DNA of 64,000 nucleotides from Ischnura elegans (lineage: Eukaryota > Arthropoda > Insecta > Odonata > Coenagrionidae): assembly GCF_921293095.1 (NCBI RefSeq), contig NW_025791658.1, forward strand, positions 8,184,001 through 8,248,000, written 5' to 3'. Of this stretch, positions 21,409 through 32,120 are shown in pieces. The notes beneath the pieces are model-generated. The model saw only the letters and a list, made by a program, of their open reading frames with translations. It did not search any database and had not been told where the DNA came from. Every line of letters starts with the position of its first letter. Within the stretch, counting starts at the first letter, position 1. A program made the position numbers and the translations under genes.

Positions 21409-21608
21409 GTTGAAAAATTTAAATTTTTAGCATTAAAATTTTTTTTTTTTTAATTCCTGAAGAAAAATTGTTTCTTAGGTACAGTATTACTGAAAAACCC
21501 AAAAAAATGCATTCAGTCAGGGAAAAGCCATACAAAAAATAGCCTCAGCGTTGAAAGGGTTTTATCGTGGCATTATACGGGAGTAATTTTGTCTTCGTGG
21601 GCAGCGGC

Positions 21609-22102
21609 CCCATTATTCCCAAAACTGTATATGGGGATTTTAACTTCGGTCGTTTCGCATTTTCCGATTTATTTTGGCCAAATTAAGACGTTTTTTTTGG
21701 ATGAAAAATATTTTCATCGTATTACATGGTTTTCAAAATGCTGCTTACGCGCAACGCTGGGAAAATTCAGTTGCAAAAATACAAAAAAGTAATTTAAAAA
21801 AAACTAGGTTACATTTTTCAGGAGGAAATGTCCCATTCTGCCTTTCAACGGACGTGCTAAGGGGTATGTCATTTTTCCTAAGGGTGTCTCGTATGTGCGC
21901 ATCGATTTTTTTTATGCCAAACGCCATCAGTCATAAGTATACAATTATATGAATGAAAATATTGGTGAAAGTGACGGAATTAGAATTCGAGATGCTTTAA
22001 AAAGTCAGTAAATCCAAGAAAAAATTATTCTGAAGCAAAAACTTATTCTGGTGAATTATGATTCAATAATGTTGCGTTAACGCAACGTTGGGGATTAATG
22101 GG
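21609..22102. mobile_element. TTAA-type MITE, family T, copy 3
   Basis: Starts CCCATTATTCCC and ends GGGGATTAATGGG, followed by TTAA (22103-22106). The left TTAA is lost. It shares the ACGCTGGGAAAA, GGAGGAAATG and TCGTATGTGCGCATCG blocks and the TTGCGTTAACGCAA palindrome with the copies at 13216 and 45338. It is shorter (494 bp) through an internal deletion around 21810. Confidence 0.72.
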
Positions 22103-22145
22103 TTAAAATCCGACATCAAATTTCTTCACCGCATCATGAATAGAT

Positions 22146-22600
22146 AATAATAATAATTCATTACTCCGACATTTTTATAAATCTTAATACAAAAAAAAAC
22201 AAGAGAAGAGGCTTTAGGTGGTCTCCAAGGTCATAGGACCAGAATGAAGCCACCATCAAATAGCAAATGTTTGCCAATTAACATAGAATGCAATGAATGA
22301 TGCATGAGTGTTTTAAATAAACAACATCAAAATAAATTTCCAACTATTTCTTGCGAGAAGAGGCAGTCTTTAGCAAGTCTTTGCATTACATTTGAGGTTT
22401 TATTTATTTTTTTTAATTCTAGCTGGCAGTAAATTAAATATCTTTGGCCCTTTATAAAGAAAACAGCGTTTACATAAAGTTAACTTGGGTCTCTTTGCTA
22501 CTATAAATGACTCACTCCTTATATTATATTTATATTTTGTCACATCCACTCGGCATATTTTCACTTCTGGCAAAAAAAACAATTTAAGCACTTAAGAATA
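22146..22600 (-). pseudogene. LINE 3' fragment (RT C-terminus and tail)
   Basis: The minus strand encodes NIRSESFIVAKRPKLTLCKR, then FLYKGPKIFNLLPARIK. This matches the C-terminal end of many insect LINE ORF2 proteins, where a tRS motif is followed by a G-P-x-x-(F/W)-N-x-L-P motif. The plus strand at 22146-22160 has a (TAA)n-like stretch, taken as the element's tail. Only the last about 60 codons and the 3' UTR are present. Confidence 0.6.
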
Positions 22601-23484
22601 AGTACAAATGCCTTAGTGGCAACAAATTTAGGGCCACAAACAACGGAAAGGAGTGCTCATAGTAATTTTTAGGCATTTTACCCTAATAATATTTTTTTGC
22701 AAAACGAATGCACACTTAAATGTGCTCATGTATGCACTGCCGCAGCAGATTGCACCGTAAGATCCGTAGATGTTCATATTCATAGAATCCTTCAGAAGCA
22801 TTCATGATCTCTTCTAATTCTAAACTCTCACCCCAAATTTCATCCCGTAAGACACGCAATACAGAACCTTTACACAACCCCAAATGCTGGCACACAGTGG
22901 GCTGAAATCGAAAAAAGCTCGCCAAAAATCATACCTTCCATATTTTTATAATTAGCTCAATGAAATATTTCCTACAAATGTTCATTTTTATAGTGTAATG
23001 ATTTAAATTTTTGGCATTTTAAAAAATATCGCAACAGTAACAAAAAAATTTCAGTTAGTTTTGTTTTTTTTTTCAAAAAAATGGGAAACACATTTTTAGA
23101 TCATTTTTCATTAAATTGGCTGACGTCTCCTGCTTTAAAAAATGAGTTATAAATAAAATTGTTTCAGTAATGTGGTCACTAAATATTCTGTAATTTGAAA
23201 ATGAAGTAGTTTTTTTCAAATTAAAAAGTGAAAAACATCATTTTGGCCAGCTTTTCTTCGATCCCAGCCCACCGTGCGACGGTCAAATTCCCTAAGATCC
23301 TTTCCCAATTCCCTCTATCAAATACTCAATCTTCTCATGACCTCTTCGCCACCCGTATCAGCTCCAATAAGCACCCTTCAAACTTTTTCGTACTGATAAC
23401 CACTTTTTTATTTTAACATGATTGTTATTTATGACATTATTTATGCTGGTTTTTTGTTATATTTACGTAATTTATGTTATTTAT
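22601..23484. other. AT-rich DNA; one unassigned open segment
   Basis: The minus-strand frame at 22716-22905 is preceded by TTTTCGATTTCAG, an acceptable splice acceptor. It reads DEIWGESLELEEIMNASEGF without a recognised family. It could be an exon of an unknown gene or chance. Nothing else was recognised. Confidence 0.25.
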
Positions 23485-23488
23485 TTAA

Positions 23489-24042
23489 CCCTGCAGGACT
23501 CGCGCCCCTTTTTGGAACGCGAGTACTCACGCTGAGCCTGTCAGGCTCTATATTCTTTTTGAGGTCCTCGCCTATGAAAGTAGATTATTTTTCCTCTCTT
23601 ATTTGTTTAAATCAAACTAATAATGCTGAAATGGTCCATTTCATGAAAATCAAGTCCATTTAAGTCTGATAAAATATGTAATTATTACTTCATATCGAGT
23701 GTAATATAAAATAGATGACCATTAGTTGTTATTGATTTATTGACTCGTAAAACCACTACACAGTGTTGGTATTAGGATGAAAAGAAGGCAAACGTAGCAA
23801 TGAACATTATTCTGCAAGCATGCGCGTAGAGCCTGAGGGGCTCAGACCGCGTGCATACGAAGCAAAGTATCATATTCCACCCTTATGATAGGTTGATCGG
23901 GATATTCTGCGCATGTAAAACGTAACCAAAATAGTAAGGAAAAGGTAGAAAAAATCTAGGAGCATTATTGAGAATTGGTCAAGAACTATTTAGAAAATAT
24001 CAACAATGTGAGCCTTGCAGGCTCAGCGCGAGTTCCGGAGGG
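23489..24042. mobile_element. TTAA-type MITE, family G (piggyBac-like)
   Basis: Flanked by TTAA on both sides (23485-23488 and 24043-24046). The left end CCCTGCAGGACTCGCG and the right end (reverse complement CCCTCCGGAACTCGCG) are 16-bp inverted repeats with three mismatches. A GAGCCTG..CAGGCTC palindrome occurs near the left end (GAGCCTGTCAGGCTC), inside (GAGCCTGAGGGGCTC, near 23830) and near the right end (GAGCCTTGCAGGCTC). There is no ORF. An orphan left end of the same family lies inverted at about 28075-28140. Confidence 0.75.
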
Positions 24043-24142
24043 TTAAATATTTCTAACCTCCACCAATTGAAGCCTGAATCTGTTGAACTTATTAGTAATT
24101 GATGTTATTTACACAAGCTAATGTAAAGGCCTTAGCGCTGTG

Positions 24143-24236
24143 TTTGGTGTTAACTATATAAATAAATAACTAGTCATTTATCGTGCGCTGTAAAACCGTA
24201 TTTTTTTGTTCTAACCGTTAGTTGCAGGAGAACATA
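24143..24236 (-). repeat. Inverted, diverged copy of the array spacer
   Basis: The reverse complement contains AACGGTTAGAACAAAAAAA, then CGGTTTTACAGCGCACGAT and TGACTAGTTAT. This is the order of the spacer in the adjacent 246-bp array, which lies in the opposite orientation. It could pair with any of the four spacers. Confidence 0.65.
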
Positions 24237-24340
24237 CCTTGGCGTGAAAAATAAAGCGGATATTATTAGCAATTGTGAAGTAAACTCCGGTAAAATAAAT
24301 CAAAAAAACAAAGAAAGGGATAATCTAGATTTCAATATAT

Positions 24341-25430
24341 ACACCATAGGATGAAGTTCGCCATGAAAAAAGATTTGACTTAGCCGGGATTCGAACCCGA
24401 TAAGTTAAATATTTTTTCATGGCGAACTTCATCCTTTGGTGTACTTAACTTTGAATAGGTAGTTGAACAGGTGAACGGTTAGAACAAAAAAAAACGGTTT
24501 AATAGCGCACGATTAATGACTAGTTATCATTTTTATCATTTATTTCATTATTTATATTTATTTATATTTTTATCATTTATTATTTAACACCAAAGGATTA
24601 AGTTCGCCATGAAAAAATATTTGACTTAGCCGGGATTCGAACCCGATAAGTTAAATATTTTTTCATGGCGAACTTCATCCTTTGGTGTACTTAACTTTGA
24701 ATAGGTAGTTGAACAGGTGAACGGTTAGAACAAAAAAAAACGGTTTTATAGCGCACGATTAATGACTAGTTATCATTTTTATCATTTATTTCATTATTTA
24801 TATTTATTTATATTTTTATCATTTATTATATAACACCAAAGGATGAAGTTCGCCATGAAAAAATATTTGACTTAGCCGGGATTCGAACCCGATAAGTTAA
24901 ATATTTTTTCATGGCGAACTTCATCCTTTGGTGTACTTAACTTTGAATAGGTAGTTGAACAGGTGAACGGTTAGAACAAAAAAAAACGGTTTAATAGCGC
25001 ACGATTAATGACTAGTTATCATTTTTATCATTTATTTCATTATTTATATTTATTTATATTTTTATCATTTATTATTTAACACCAAAGGATGAAGTTCGCC
25101 ATGAAAAAATATTTGACTTAGCCGGGATTCGAACCCGATAAGTTAAATATTTTTTCATGGCGAACTTCATCCTTTGGTGTACTTAACTTTGAATAGGTAG
25201 TTGAACAGGTGAACGGTTAGAACAAAAAAAAACGGTTTTATAGCGCACGATTAATGACTAGTTATCATTTTTATCATTTATTTCATTATTTATATTTATT
25301 TATATTTTTATCATTTATTATTTAACACCAAAGGATGAAGTTCGCCATGAAAAAATATTTGACTTAGCTGGAATTCGAACTCGCTCAGTCAAATATTTTT
25401 TCATGGTGAACTTCATCCTTTGGTGTATTT
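24341..25430. repeat. 246-bp tandem array of tRNA-T-arm-capped hairpins
   Basis: Five hairpins start at 24341, 24587, 24833, 25079 and 25325, exactly 246 bp apart. In units 2-4 each has a stem of about 42 bp (ACACCAAAGGATGAAGTTCG and onward against its inverted copy) with a single mismatch. The first and last units are diverged. The 18-base tip GCCGGGATTCGAACCCGA folds as a tRNA T-stem (CGGG/CCCG) with a 7-base T-loop; its complement contains the pol III B box GGTTCGAATCC. The arms match the body of the SINE at 25545-25790. The 144-bp spacers alternate CGGTTTAATAG and CGGTTTTATAG, hinting at a dimeric higher-order unit. There is no ORF. Confidence 0.88.
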
Positions 25431-25544
25431 AACTTTGCACCCGTGTGCGTGACTGCGTACAAAGTCACTTGTTCTTGCAGTGCTTTGAAATTCGTCGTCG
25501 CACACCAGCGACAAAATAATGGTTTTTCACCCCGACAGTGGCTT

Positions 25545-25795
25545 AGTAAGCACGACCCTCGCCACATGTATCACAGCGTGGACTTGTGACGTCAACATCT
25601 TGTTCGGTAAAAATAAATCAAAGAAACAAAGAAAGATTTCAATATATACACCATAGGATGAAGTTCGCCTTGACAAAATATTTGGCTTAGTCGGGGTTCG
25701 AACCCAGATCTCCCGATTATCGGTCATGCGAGTTAACCAGTTAAACCACCAAGCCATTTTCTCAGAGCGAACTTCGGGATGGGTTTATAATAATT
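25545..25795. mobile_element. tRNA-derived SINE, copy 1 (rearranged)
   Basis: On the minus strand, 25757-25690 reads like a tRNA. GGCTTGGTGG is followed by an A-box-like TGGTTTAACTGGTTAAC and, about 35 bases on, a B box GGGTTCGAACCCC closing with CTAAGCC. A 3' body follows (GGCGAACTTCATCCTATGG, then an ATATATTGAAATC tail). The expected upstream part (CGAGGGTCGTG, GACGTCAACATCTTGTTCGG) lies next to it in the plus orientation at 25548-25608, so the copy is rearranged. Copy 2 is at 47805-48020. It is a pol III-type SINE, not a tRNA gene. Confidence 0.7.
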
Positions 25796-25796
25796 A

Positions 25797-26370
25797 ACAT
25801 CGGGTGTTGGTTATTTGGTTATCCGTATAATCCGGGTCTAAACGATACTCCTCCGGAACAAAGTCAGATTGTTCTGAGTGCAATATTTAAAGGGCAAAAT
25901 GTTAGTACATAAATAATATTTAATGGCGGGAAAGGAAGGAGATATAAGCCGGTAAATAATATTAACAATGCATATTTTAAAATATTTCTGAGGAAATCAC
26001 AAGTTTTTTTTAATCAAAATTGACCGTGAACAGAAATATTTTGCGTAACTAACGGAGATTTTAATTATATTTTCAATACGCAGGTGATTAAATCGTTAAT
26101 GTTTTTCATTATTCAAGAATATGCATCGGGTGTAGGTTATCCATTCAATCCGGCTCTAAATTATAGTCCACCGAAACAAAGTCTGAATAGTTCTGAGTGC
26201 AAACTTTGGAAGGTAAATGTTGGAAGATAACATTTCATCTCATTAAAGGGAGGGGATAAACCCGGTAAATAATTTTAACATGGAGTGAGTGTATTGAAAG
26301 AGGAAATTCCAAGTTTTTCAAGCAAAATTGGCCGCGGAAAAAATATGTTGCATAGCTCATTGAACTCATT
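25797..26370 (+). repeat. Diverged two-unit tandem duplication, about 328 bp
   Basis: The second unit (from about 26126, CATCGGGTGTAGGTTATC) repeats the first (from about 25797, CATCGGGTGTTGGTTATT) in order. Shared blocks are AATCCGG, CAAAGTC, TTCTGAGTGCAA, AACCCGGTAAATAAT-like, and the CAAGTTTTT and AAAATTG phrases. There are many substitutions and small gaps. There is no coding capacity. Confidence 0.6.
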
Positions 26371-26379
26371 CACTTGTTC

Positions 26380-27265
26380 ACCCCGTGGTTTATCATGAAA
26401 CCAGTCAAAGGTGTTGCCCTGGAAGAAATATCAAATGAACTCAGCCTTTTCATGAAGTAGCGGTGTATCCCTTAGATTTCACCCCAACAGGGAAAAGGGT
26501 CTTTGATATTAAGGGTATTCAGCACAAGGGGGAGGTCAAGGGGTTGCTTACGATGATTGCCACCCCTGGGGACCCCGCCCCCGCACCCCTCACGCGTTCC
26601 CAAACCCAGTGGAAGAGAATCGGCGCGAGTCAGCAGCCTTGCGGTACCCTAGCGCCCCGTTTGATTAACAGCCTTTGACGGTGGGCGTGGCTCTGAGGGC
26701 TGGATGGGGCCCCATGTTTAGGGGATAGGTGGGGTTCTGGGATTGTGGGGGACCCCTTAACCCCCCCCAAACACCCCGGATGAGATCTTCCTCCCCTGTG
26801 CTCGCCACCCTGACTGTATTGATCTCCCGCCGTGGAGTTTGCGTGAAGAGCAGACAGTATATCCGCGTTCCTATAGGCTATGCAATTCTCTTTAGGGTGA
26901 ATGTAGGGGTCGGGAGGATTCTGAGATCACGTGTTGGGGATGATGGAGAGATTATACGGAGTAGCACTACCTTTTCTAGGGATGTGCGAGTACTCGAATA
27001 CACTTGGCGAGGAGTTTGCTTCTCGACTCTAGTGCTTCGATTACTTATTCATCGACAGATTCAAAAGCAGCCGACACGACCTTTATATTCACGTCACGCG
27101 AGATTTTGCATGTCGCAATGTTGCCTGCTGACGCGACCTGCAATGGCCGCGAAAGTTTGCTTGACAAAGCGCAACACGCAGCTGCTTCCGAAAGCCATTT
27201 GCAACAATGCAACTCGCTGCGAAAGCCTACGTTACAAGTTAACAAATATATACTATTAAAAAACC
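26380..27265. other. Unassigned DNA with a GC-rich repeat
   Basis: No gene recognised. Positions 26665-26757 (TTGACGGTGGGCGT, CATGTTTAGGGGATAGG, GGGGGACCCC) match, inverted, 47515-47615, so this is a small interspersed repeat. The rest shows open frames without family motifs. Confidence 0.45.
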
Positions 27266-27271
27266 ATTACC

Positions 27272-27960
27272 ATCATAGTATTCTACCGATTATGGTAGGT
27301 TTCCATGGAGTACTAAGGAAATAGTCTTGGGAGCCTCCCTTTCCTCCCAACACTGCCTGTTTCAATTCACAATATAGGGCCTACTTTATTTCATTTTATC
27401 AAAAACTCCTATTCTCCTCCTTCCCCTCCCTCGTTTTCCAAACATTCTACCCTCTAACACCGTTTCCATCATCCCCTCCCCGCTAAGTACTCGCTTCATC
27501 CATAACTTCTGTCTCCTCCGTATCTCATATTAAAGCTGCCTTTTCTCGACCACCATGTCCAGCACTTCGTCGTTCCTCTTCCTCTCCGTCCATTTCACAT
27601 TCTCCAATCTTCTCCATACCCACATCTCGAATGCCTCTAATCTTCTCCCGTCCTCATTCGTCAGTGTCCACGTTTCCGCACCGTAGAGAGCTACGCTCCA
27701 AATCAAACTCTTCACTAACCTTTTCTTTAAACTCTTGCATAACGATCTTCACAGAAGCTCCTTCCTATTCATAAATTCCTCCTTGATAATGCAATTTTTT
27801 ACCTACTACCCTTACTACTGTATACGTTCTCCACAGATGTGCTGCCTAAATAGTTTATTTACTCTACCTGCTCACGTTTTTCCTTTATAGCTTGAGTCTC
27901 GCATTCCTCGCTCGCGATGCCGTAAAAAAACGCATCACCTCGCCCTTCTTGTGATTGATC
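27272..27960 (-). pseudogene. RTE-clade LINE fragment, family A, copy 3
   Basis: The minus strand encodes VALYGAETWTLTNEDGRR, then FEMWVWRRLENVKWTERKR (27530-27715). The 3' end is the family A ending GGTAGAATACTATGATGG. Further upstream minus-strand phrases (about 27720-27960) match family A in other frames, so it is frameshifted. Target-site duplication not identified. Confidence 0.78.
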
Positions 27961-28009
27961 CTCGTCCCATACTCCTGGTACAGCTCTTCTAAAGCATCAA
28001 CTAGTATTA

Positions 28010-28140
28010 ATAAATTTATTTAAACAACAAAAGGAGAAAATTAATCGACTTTCATAGGTTATGACCTCAAAAACATTATAGAGCCTGACAAGCTCAGCAC
28101 GAGTACTCGCGTTCCAAAAAGGGACGCGAGTCCTGCAGGG
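28010..28140 (-). mobile_element. Orphan end of TTAA MITE family G
   Basis: The sequence ending GGACGCGAGTCCTGCAGGG followed by TTAA (28141-28144) is the inverted left end of the element at 23489, with the matching GAGCCTGACAAGCTC palindrome at 28081. The opposite end is absent, so only a fragment remains. Confidence 0.6.
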
Positions 28141-28628
28141 TTAAGACCTATTATAAAGGACTTCTTCAATTCGAAGTTTTAGGTAATTATGAGTATTTAA
28201 CTGGTCCCTTAATGTTCGAGTTATCCAAGTTCCACTATAATACTATCGTTTTTAAAGTCGATAAGGTGTGTCGTATCCCGCTCGTCTTCGAACGAGGTAT
28301 TAGTGATAATACGAGCATCTCTCGAACGGAAGGATTAGGAAGGAGACCGCACTCCCCTCGCTCACTGGCTAGTCAACGCCTGATCATCCGCGAACCTTAC
28401 CGGTTAAAGCAACATTCCTCCCTCTATCACTCCAGATTCAAACTCGTCTCCCGCATCTTTTACCATCTCATCGAATGAAGAGGATGAAGCAATGATTCAG
28501 AAATGGCTTTTCGAAGCTGACTCTTTAACCCTGAACTTTTGCAGTCTCGCTCAGGCAGTGAAGGTGAACGGTCGTGTTGTTCGCGGTCGCTCGGTTTTCG
28601 CTTGAGACCTATTCTCGCTCGCCTCGTA

Positions 28629-29102
28629 ATGCCCAATTGCGTAATATGTGGCCTTCCTACAAAACGCGACTCCAGCCTCTCCTGCAGTGCATGCAAGAGT
28701 TTGCAACATCCGTCCTGCAATTCTCTAACTGAGGAGGACTTCAGGACAATCCTAGATCTGCAAAAGCCGTGGACTTGCAGCAAATGTCTTGGGAAACATC
28801 GCACAGACCGCAGAGAGGAAACCCCCGTGAGAGGCATCCGTGCTGCGTCTCCTACTCTTCCGGGCGAGGAGGAAACCACAAAGGAGCTGTTGCAGACCCT
28901 TCTGCTGCGCGTCAACTCCATCCACGACGAGCAGATTGCATTTAAGGATACCATCTCTACATGGCAGGTATCTGTGAGTGAGCACGCGAAGTCTATTGAG
29001 CTTATTAACGATAACCTCTCAAAATTAAGTAATAAGCTGGATGAGCTCTTGAGTGAAAATAAAGTTCTAACTAGCAAACTGTCCGATTGTGAAGTTCGCT
29101 TA
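28629..29102 (+). pseudogene. LINE ORF1, N-terminal part (PHD-like finger and coiled coil)
   Basis: From the ATG at 28629 the frame encodes a cysteine-rich finger with C4, C7, C19, C22, H27, C30, W48, C50 and C53, the spacing of a PHD-type zinc finger. A low-complexity linker follows, then a helical, coiled-coil-like stretch (ELLQTLLLRVNSIHDEQ, SIELINDNLSKLSNKLDELL). In LINEs such ORF1 proteins bind RNA and form the transposition particle. The frame is cut at a TTAA (29100-29103) by the piggyBac insertion and continues in the same frame at 32121. Confidence 0.8.
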
Positions 29103-29103
29103 A

Positions 29104-32100
29104 CCCTCTGGTTACCGACCCTCATTTTATTACGTTGGTTACCGCTGGGGTCCTTTAGGGACCCCAACGTATTTATTAATGAATGAGGGAAATGAATACA
29201 ATTTTAAACATGAATGCATTGATGTTATTGAAAAAACATCATAGTTGGCCATAATATCACTAAAAATTAAACAATTTTTGCATGAAAATGTGTATAAATA
29301 AACAAAAAAATTGTTCACAAAAAATATGAAAATTCAGATACTTAACTCAATTATCAATTTTTTAATTAAAGATCAGAACACACCATGATAAATTATACAA
29401 TGTTTTCATAAAAATATTATTGAATGAACAAAATTTGTTTGTTAAAAAGAGGAAAATTCTATTACGCCCATCATTATTACATAAAATTGTGACAGTCTCA
29501 GTCAGATGTTCTGAAAAAACAAAGGCTTTACACTCAGAGCATCTTACATTTACCTTAAATTCAATGTTTCGTGGACTAATATGGCATCTGCCCCTTTTGG
29601 ATTTGCCATAACTGGTTTCAGATTCGACCATTTCTGAATTTGCTTATTTTACTCATCATGCCAGATGAGCAGAAGTTACAACTATACTATTAGATTTTTT
29701 TTGCGCGTTTTTTCATGCTTGGTAGAAAAAGTTCATGCCCTAAACACTTGAGAAATATTCTCCTTCTAAACGAGGTCTTGTTATTCCATTCTGGATTTTT
29801 GTTCATAAATATGACAAATGCATACTAGCTGCTATATCTATTATATTCATGAACAGCCTGAATGGTCATCTATAAGTTATTTTCTTGCACAAATGTATTC
29901 TCTTATGAGTTAGTCCGCATTTTCTACAGCTCCTTTTGTTTTATTACATTTTAATATCATTTGGGGTTTCTTACATTCACTGTCAGATATTTTGTTATGC
30001 AAGTATAGCGATGTTAGTAAATATACCATTTTATTTTTCTTTGGCATGTTCGAGACCATGGCCTTCTTTATGTAAGAAAGCAAACTTAGAAGAAAAAAAT
30101 TAACGATCTCTAGTGCTATTCAAGTCATAATGAGTATCCAGCTTATTCTTTCTCTTTGTTCCTAGAAGAGTTATGTTTTTCGATGCAAAAAAGAGTGTAA
30201 ACTCCACGAAAGTAAAAACATTGTCCGTCGTGACACTGCGGCCAGTGTTATATAGAGGCTCAATGAGATCTTCGACCACTCTAGTCCCTTGGTTCTTCTC
30301 AGCTCGCTGCCCAGGTAATTTCCCTGTGGAAACTTGCAAATTGAAGAGATACGAAGTTTTGACATCAGCTGCAGCCCAGATTTTTATCCCATATCTCCCT
30401 GGTTTGGATTTAATATTGTGCCTAAAAGGGCACTTTCCTCTGAAGGATACCAGTTGCTCATCAACAGTCACGCAATCACATGGATCAAACATATTTTGGC
30501 AATTCCACCGAAAATATCCCAGACATTACGGACAGCAGCTAATTTGTAAATTTGTTTTCTTTGGGCCCTAGTATCTTTGTCATCAAATCGCATGAATCTC
30601 GTGATTCGTTGAAATCTTGTGCAGTACATAGATGCTGTGAAAAAAAGCTCTACGAATGCTGGTATCAGTTGACCACAACTCCTTTACATTCTCTTTTGCA
30701 CGACGAAGAACACCTGCAGTCAATAGTATTCCAATAGACATTGGCCTTCTTTCATCCAGTTCATCAATACTCAAAATTATCCAGTTATTTTCTTTATGGT
30801 GCTTCACTAACAACTCATTGAACACTTTTTGGGCGTTCAAATTATTGCATTCCTTTATTTCACTATAACACCTTCGATATCGTCGTTCATAAAAAAATAT
30901 TGGACTGTTGCATATTCTCGTTTCACGTTCGTATATATAAAAATTCAAGTGCATTCTGGTGGGAGAGGGAATGGACATCGGGCAATGAAGGGTGGTTTTG
31001 AAGGCAGGAAGAGGGGTTGTGGTAGGAAGAAGGGTTGGGAAGGTATGGGGCTGAGTTAGGCCAGTTGGGGTTTTCCTACGTTTAGGGTATTTGGGCAGTG
31101 GAGGTGTAGTTGAGAAGTGGAATGGGAAGGTTTCGCGAGGAGCACATCAATTCGGTGTACTTCCTTAGAATTTCTATGCAAAATAGGGAATGGTTATGAG
31201 CGAGTCCAAACCATTCATGGAAATGCTGGTGATTTGAAGGGAAGATTGACTAAGGGAGTGGAATGGCACTTGCACTGGCATCGGGATAACTATTTTTTGG
31301 AATCTACTAATCTAACTAAGCTAGCTTCTGGTTCAGTCACAGGTAATCTTTGTGAAAAGGTGGTCAGAATAAAGAGGCTCTGGAGATGTTATCATTTGTG
31401 TAACAGTTCACCGAGTAGAACGGAAAATACGGGGACACGAGACCCAAGCCCAAGCAAGTGAGGAAACAACATGTCCTCTCGTATTCCATCCCATTGGGTT
31501 GATAGTGGTGCTCAGCAGGCGGCTTACTAATATCTTGGACTTGCTGATCAAGGAACGTAAAACTGGACAGAGGACCACAATATAGATAGGGAAGTGGGGA
31601 TAAGCTATCAAGGGGCTCTTTCCGTGCGATAATTGTCATATTACTCTAAGAACACTGTGCAGTTTGAGACGATGTTAAAAATTTTCTTGATCAGATATTA
31701 TTCATGAAAATCACCAAAATCCAAATTTTCATGACAGAGAATAAAAATAATAATACTTAATAATATCAATTGTTTATAATTAAATATGTGAATTATGTGT
31801 TTTGAGTTATGTGAATAGAAGTAACATATATTAATAATTATTAATAAGGAATCAGTTGTACACGCACACATTTGCAAAACAGTCAAACATTCAGTTTGGA
31901 ACGTTGGTTACCAAGTGGGGTCTTTCTGGGACCCCATCCGTATTTTTATTGATACAGCTTCCAAATAAATGTAATTTTGATCCTACTTTGGCCAATAATT
32001 CGAATTTAAAAAGTTGCTCACATACCTGGAGACAAATGTGCGTGAAAATTTTTTTTTCTTGTTTATTAACAATTTTTCAAGTGTGGGGTCCCTAAAGGAC

Positions 32101-32120
32101 CCCACTCGGTAACCAGAGGG
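29104..32120 (-). mobile_element. piggyBac element C, 3.0 kb, inserted in LINE ORF1
   Basis: TTAA flanks both ends (29100-29103 and 32121-32124). Both ends begin CCCTCTGGTTACCG and lead to a GGGGTCCTTTAGGGACCCC hairpin (29147-29165; reverse complement at 32085-32103). The left end has an extra 27 bp repeating GGTTACCG. A third, variant hairpin lies at 31917-31935. The minus strand carries a broken transposase. At 3,017 bp the length is usual for an autonomous piggyBac, but the coding frame is not intact. Confidence 0.9.
29400..30978 (-). pseudogene. piggyBac transposase (DDE_Tnp_1_7), frameshifted
   Basis: In order on the minus strand: an acidic N-terminal part ending ELWSTDTSIRRAFFHSIY (30583-30978); then, in other frames, RFDDKDTR and KLAAVRNVWDIF; then 30100-30492 with VTVDEQLVSFRGKCPFR, KPGRYGIKIWAAADVKT and SVTTDNVFTF; and near the end (29500-29600) a cysteine-rich tail, GRCHISPR and VRCSECKAFVFSEH. 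The first two catalytic aspartates are present in VDEQ and TTDN. The third lies in a decayed stretch and was not found. There are at least two frameshifts (near 30585 and 30500). It is unrelated at element-end level to piggyBac A. Confidence 0.85.

Larger units (their letters stand above)
17645..21559 (+). mobile_element. piggyBac element A, internally deleted
   Basis: The left end is TTAA (17641-17644) followed by CCCTTTCCGCGCGGC. The right end is AGCCTCAGCGTTGAAAGGG followed by a decayed TTTT. A perfect palindrome, GGACGTGAATTCACGTCC, sits at 17661-17678, nearly repeated at 17703-17720, and again at 21391-21408 near the other end. Inside are a probable non-coding first exon, an intron and the remains of a transposase (19662-20707). 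At about 3.9 kb it is longer than typical piggyBacs because of long non-coding flanks. It lies inside a Jockey-like LINE. Confidence 0.82.

Noticed and set aside
24361..24420. Possible tRNA gene (GGTTCGAATCCCGGC on the minus strand)
   Set aside because: Only the T-arm is present; acceptor, D and anticodon arms are missing. It is part of a SINE-derived hairpin.
24341..25430. CRISPR-like array
   Set aside because: Regular spacing, but the spacers are near-identical and the context is a eukaryotic genome; it is a tandem repeat.
25690..25757. Possible functional tRNA gene
   Set aside because: A and B boxes are present but the anticodon arm does not fold properly and the segment continues into a SINE body found elsewhere.
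28539..29186. Host PHD-finger protein gene
   Set aside because: The finger is followed in frame by a LINE ORF1 RRM-like domain and ORF2 after removing the piggyBac, so it belongs to the LINE.
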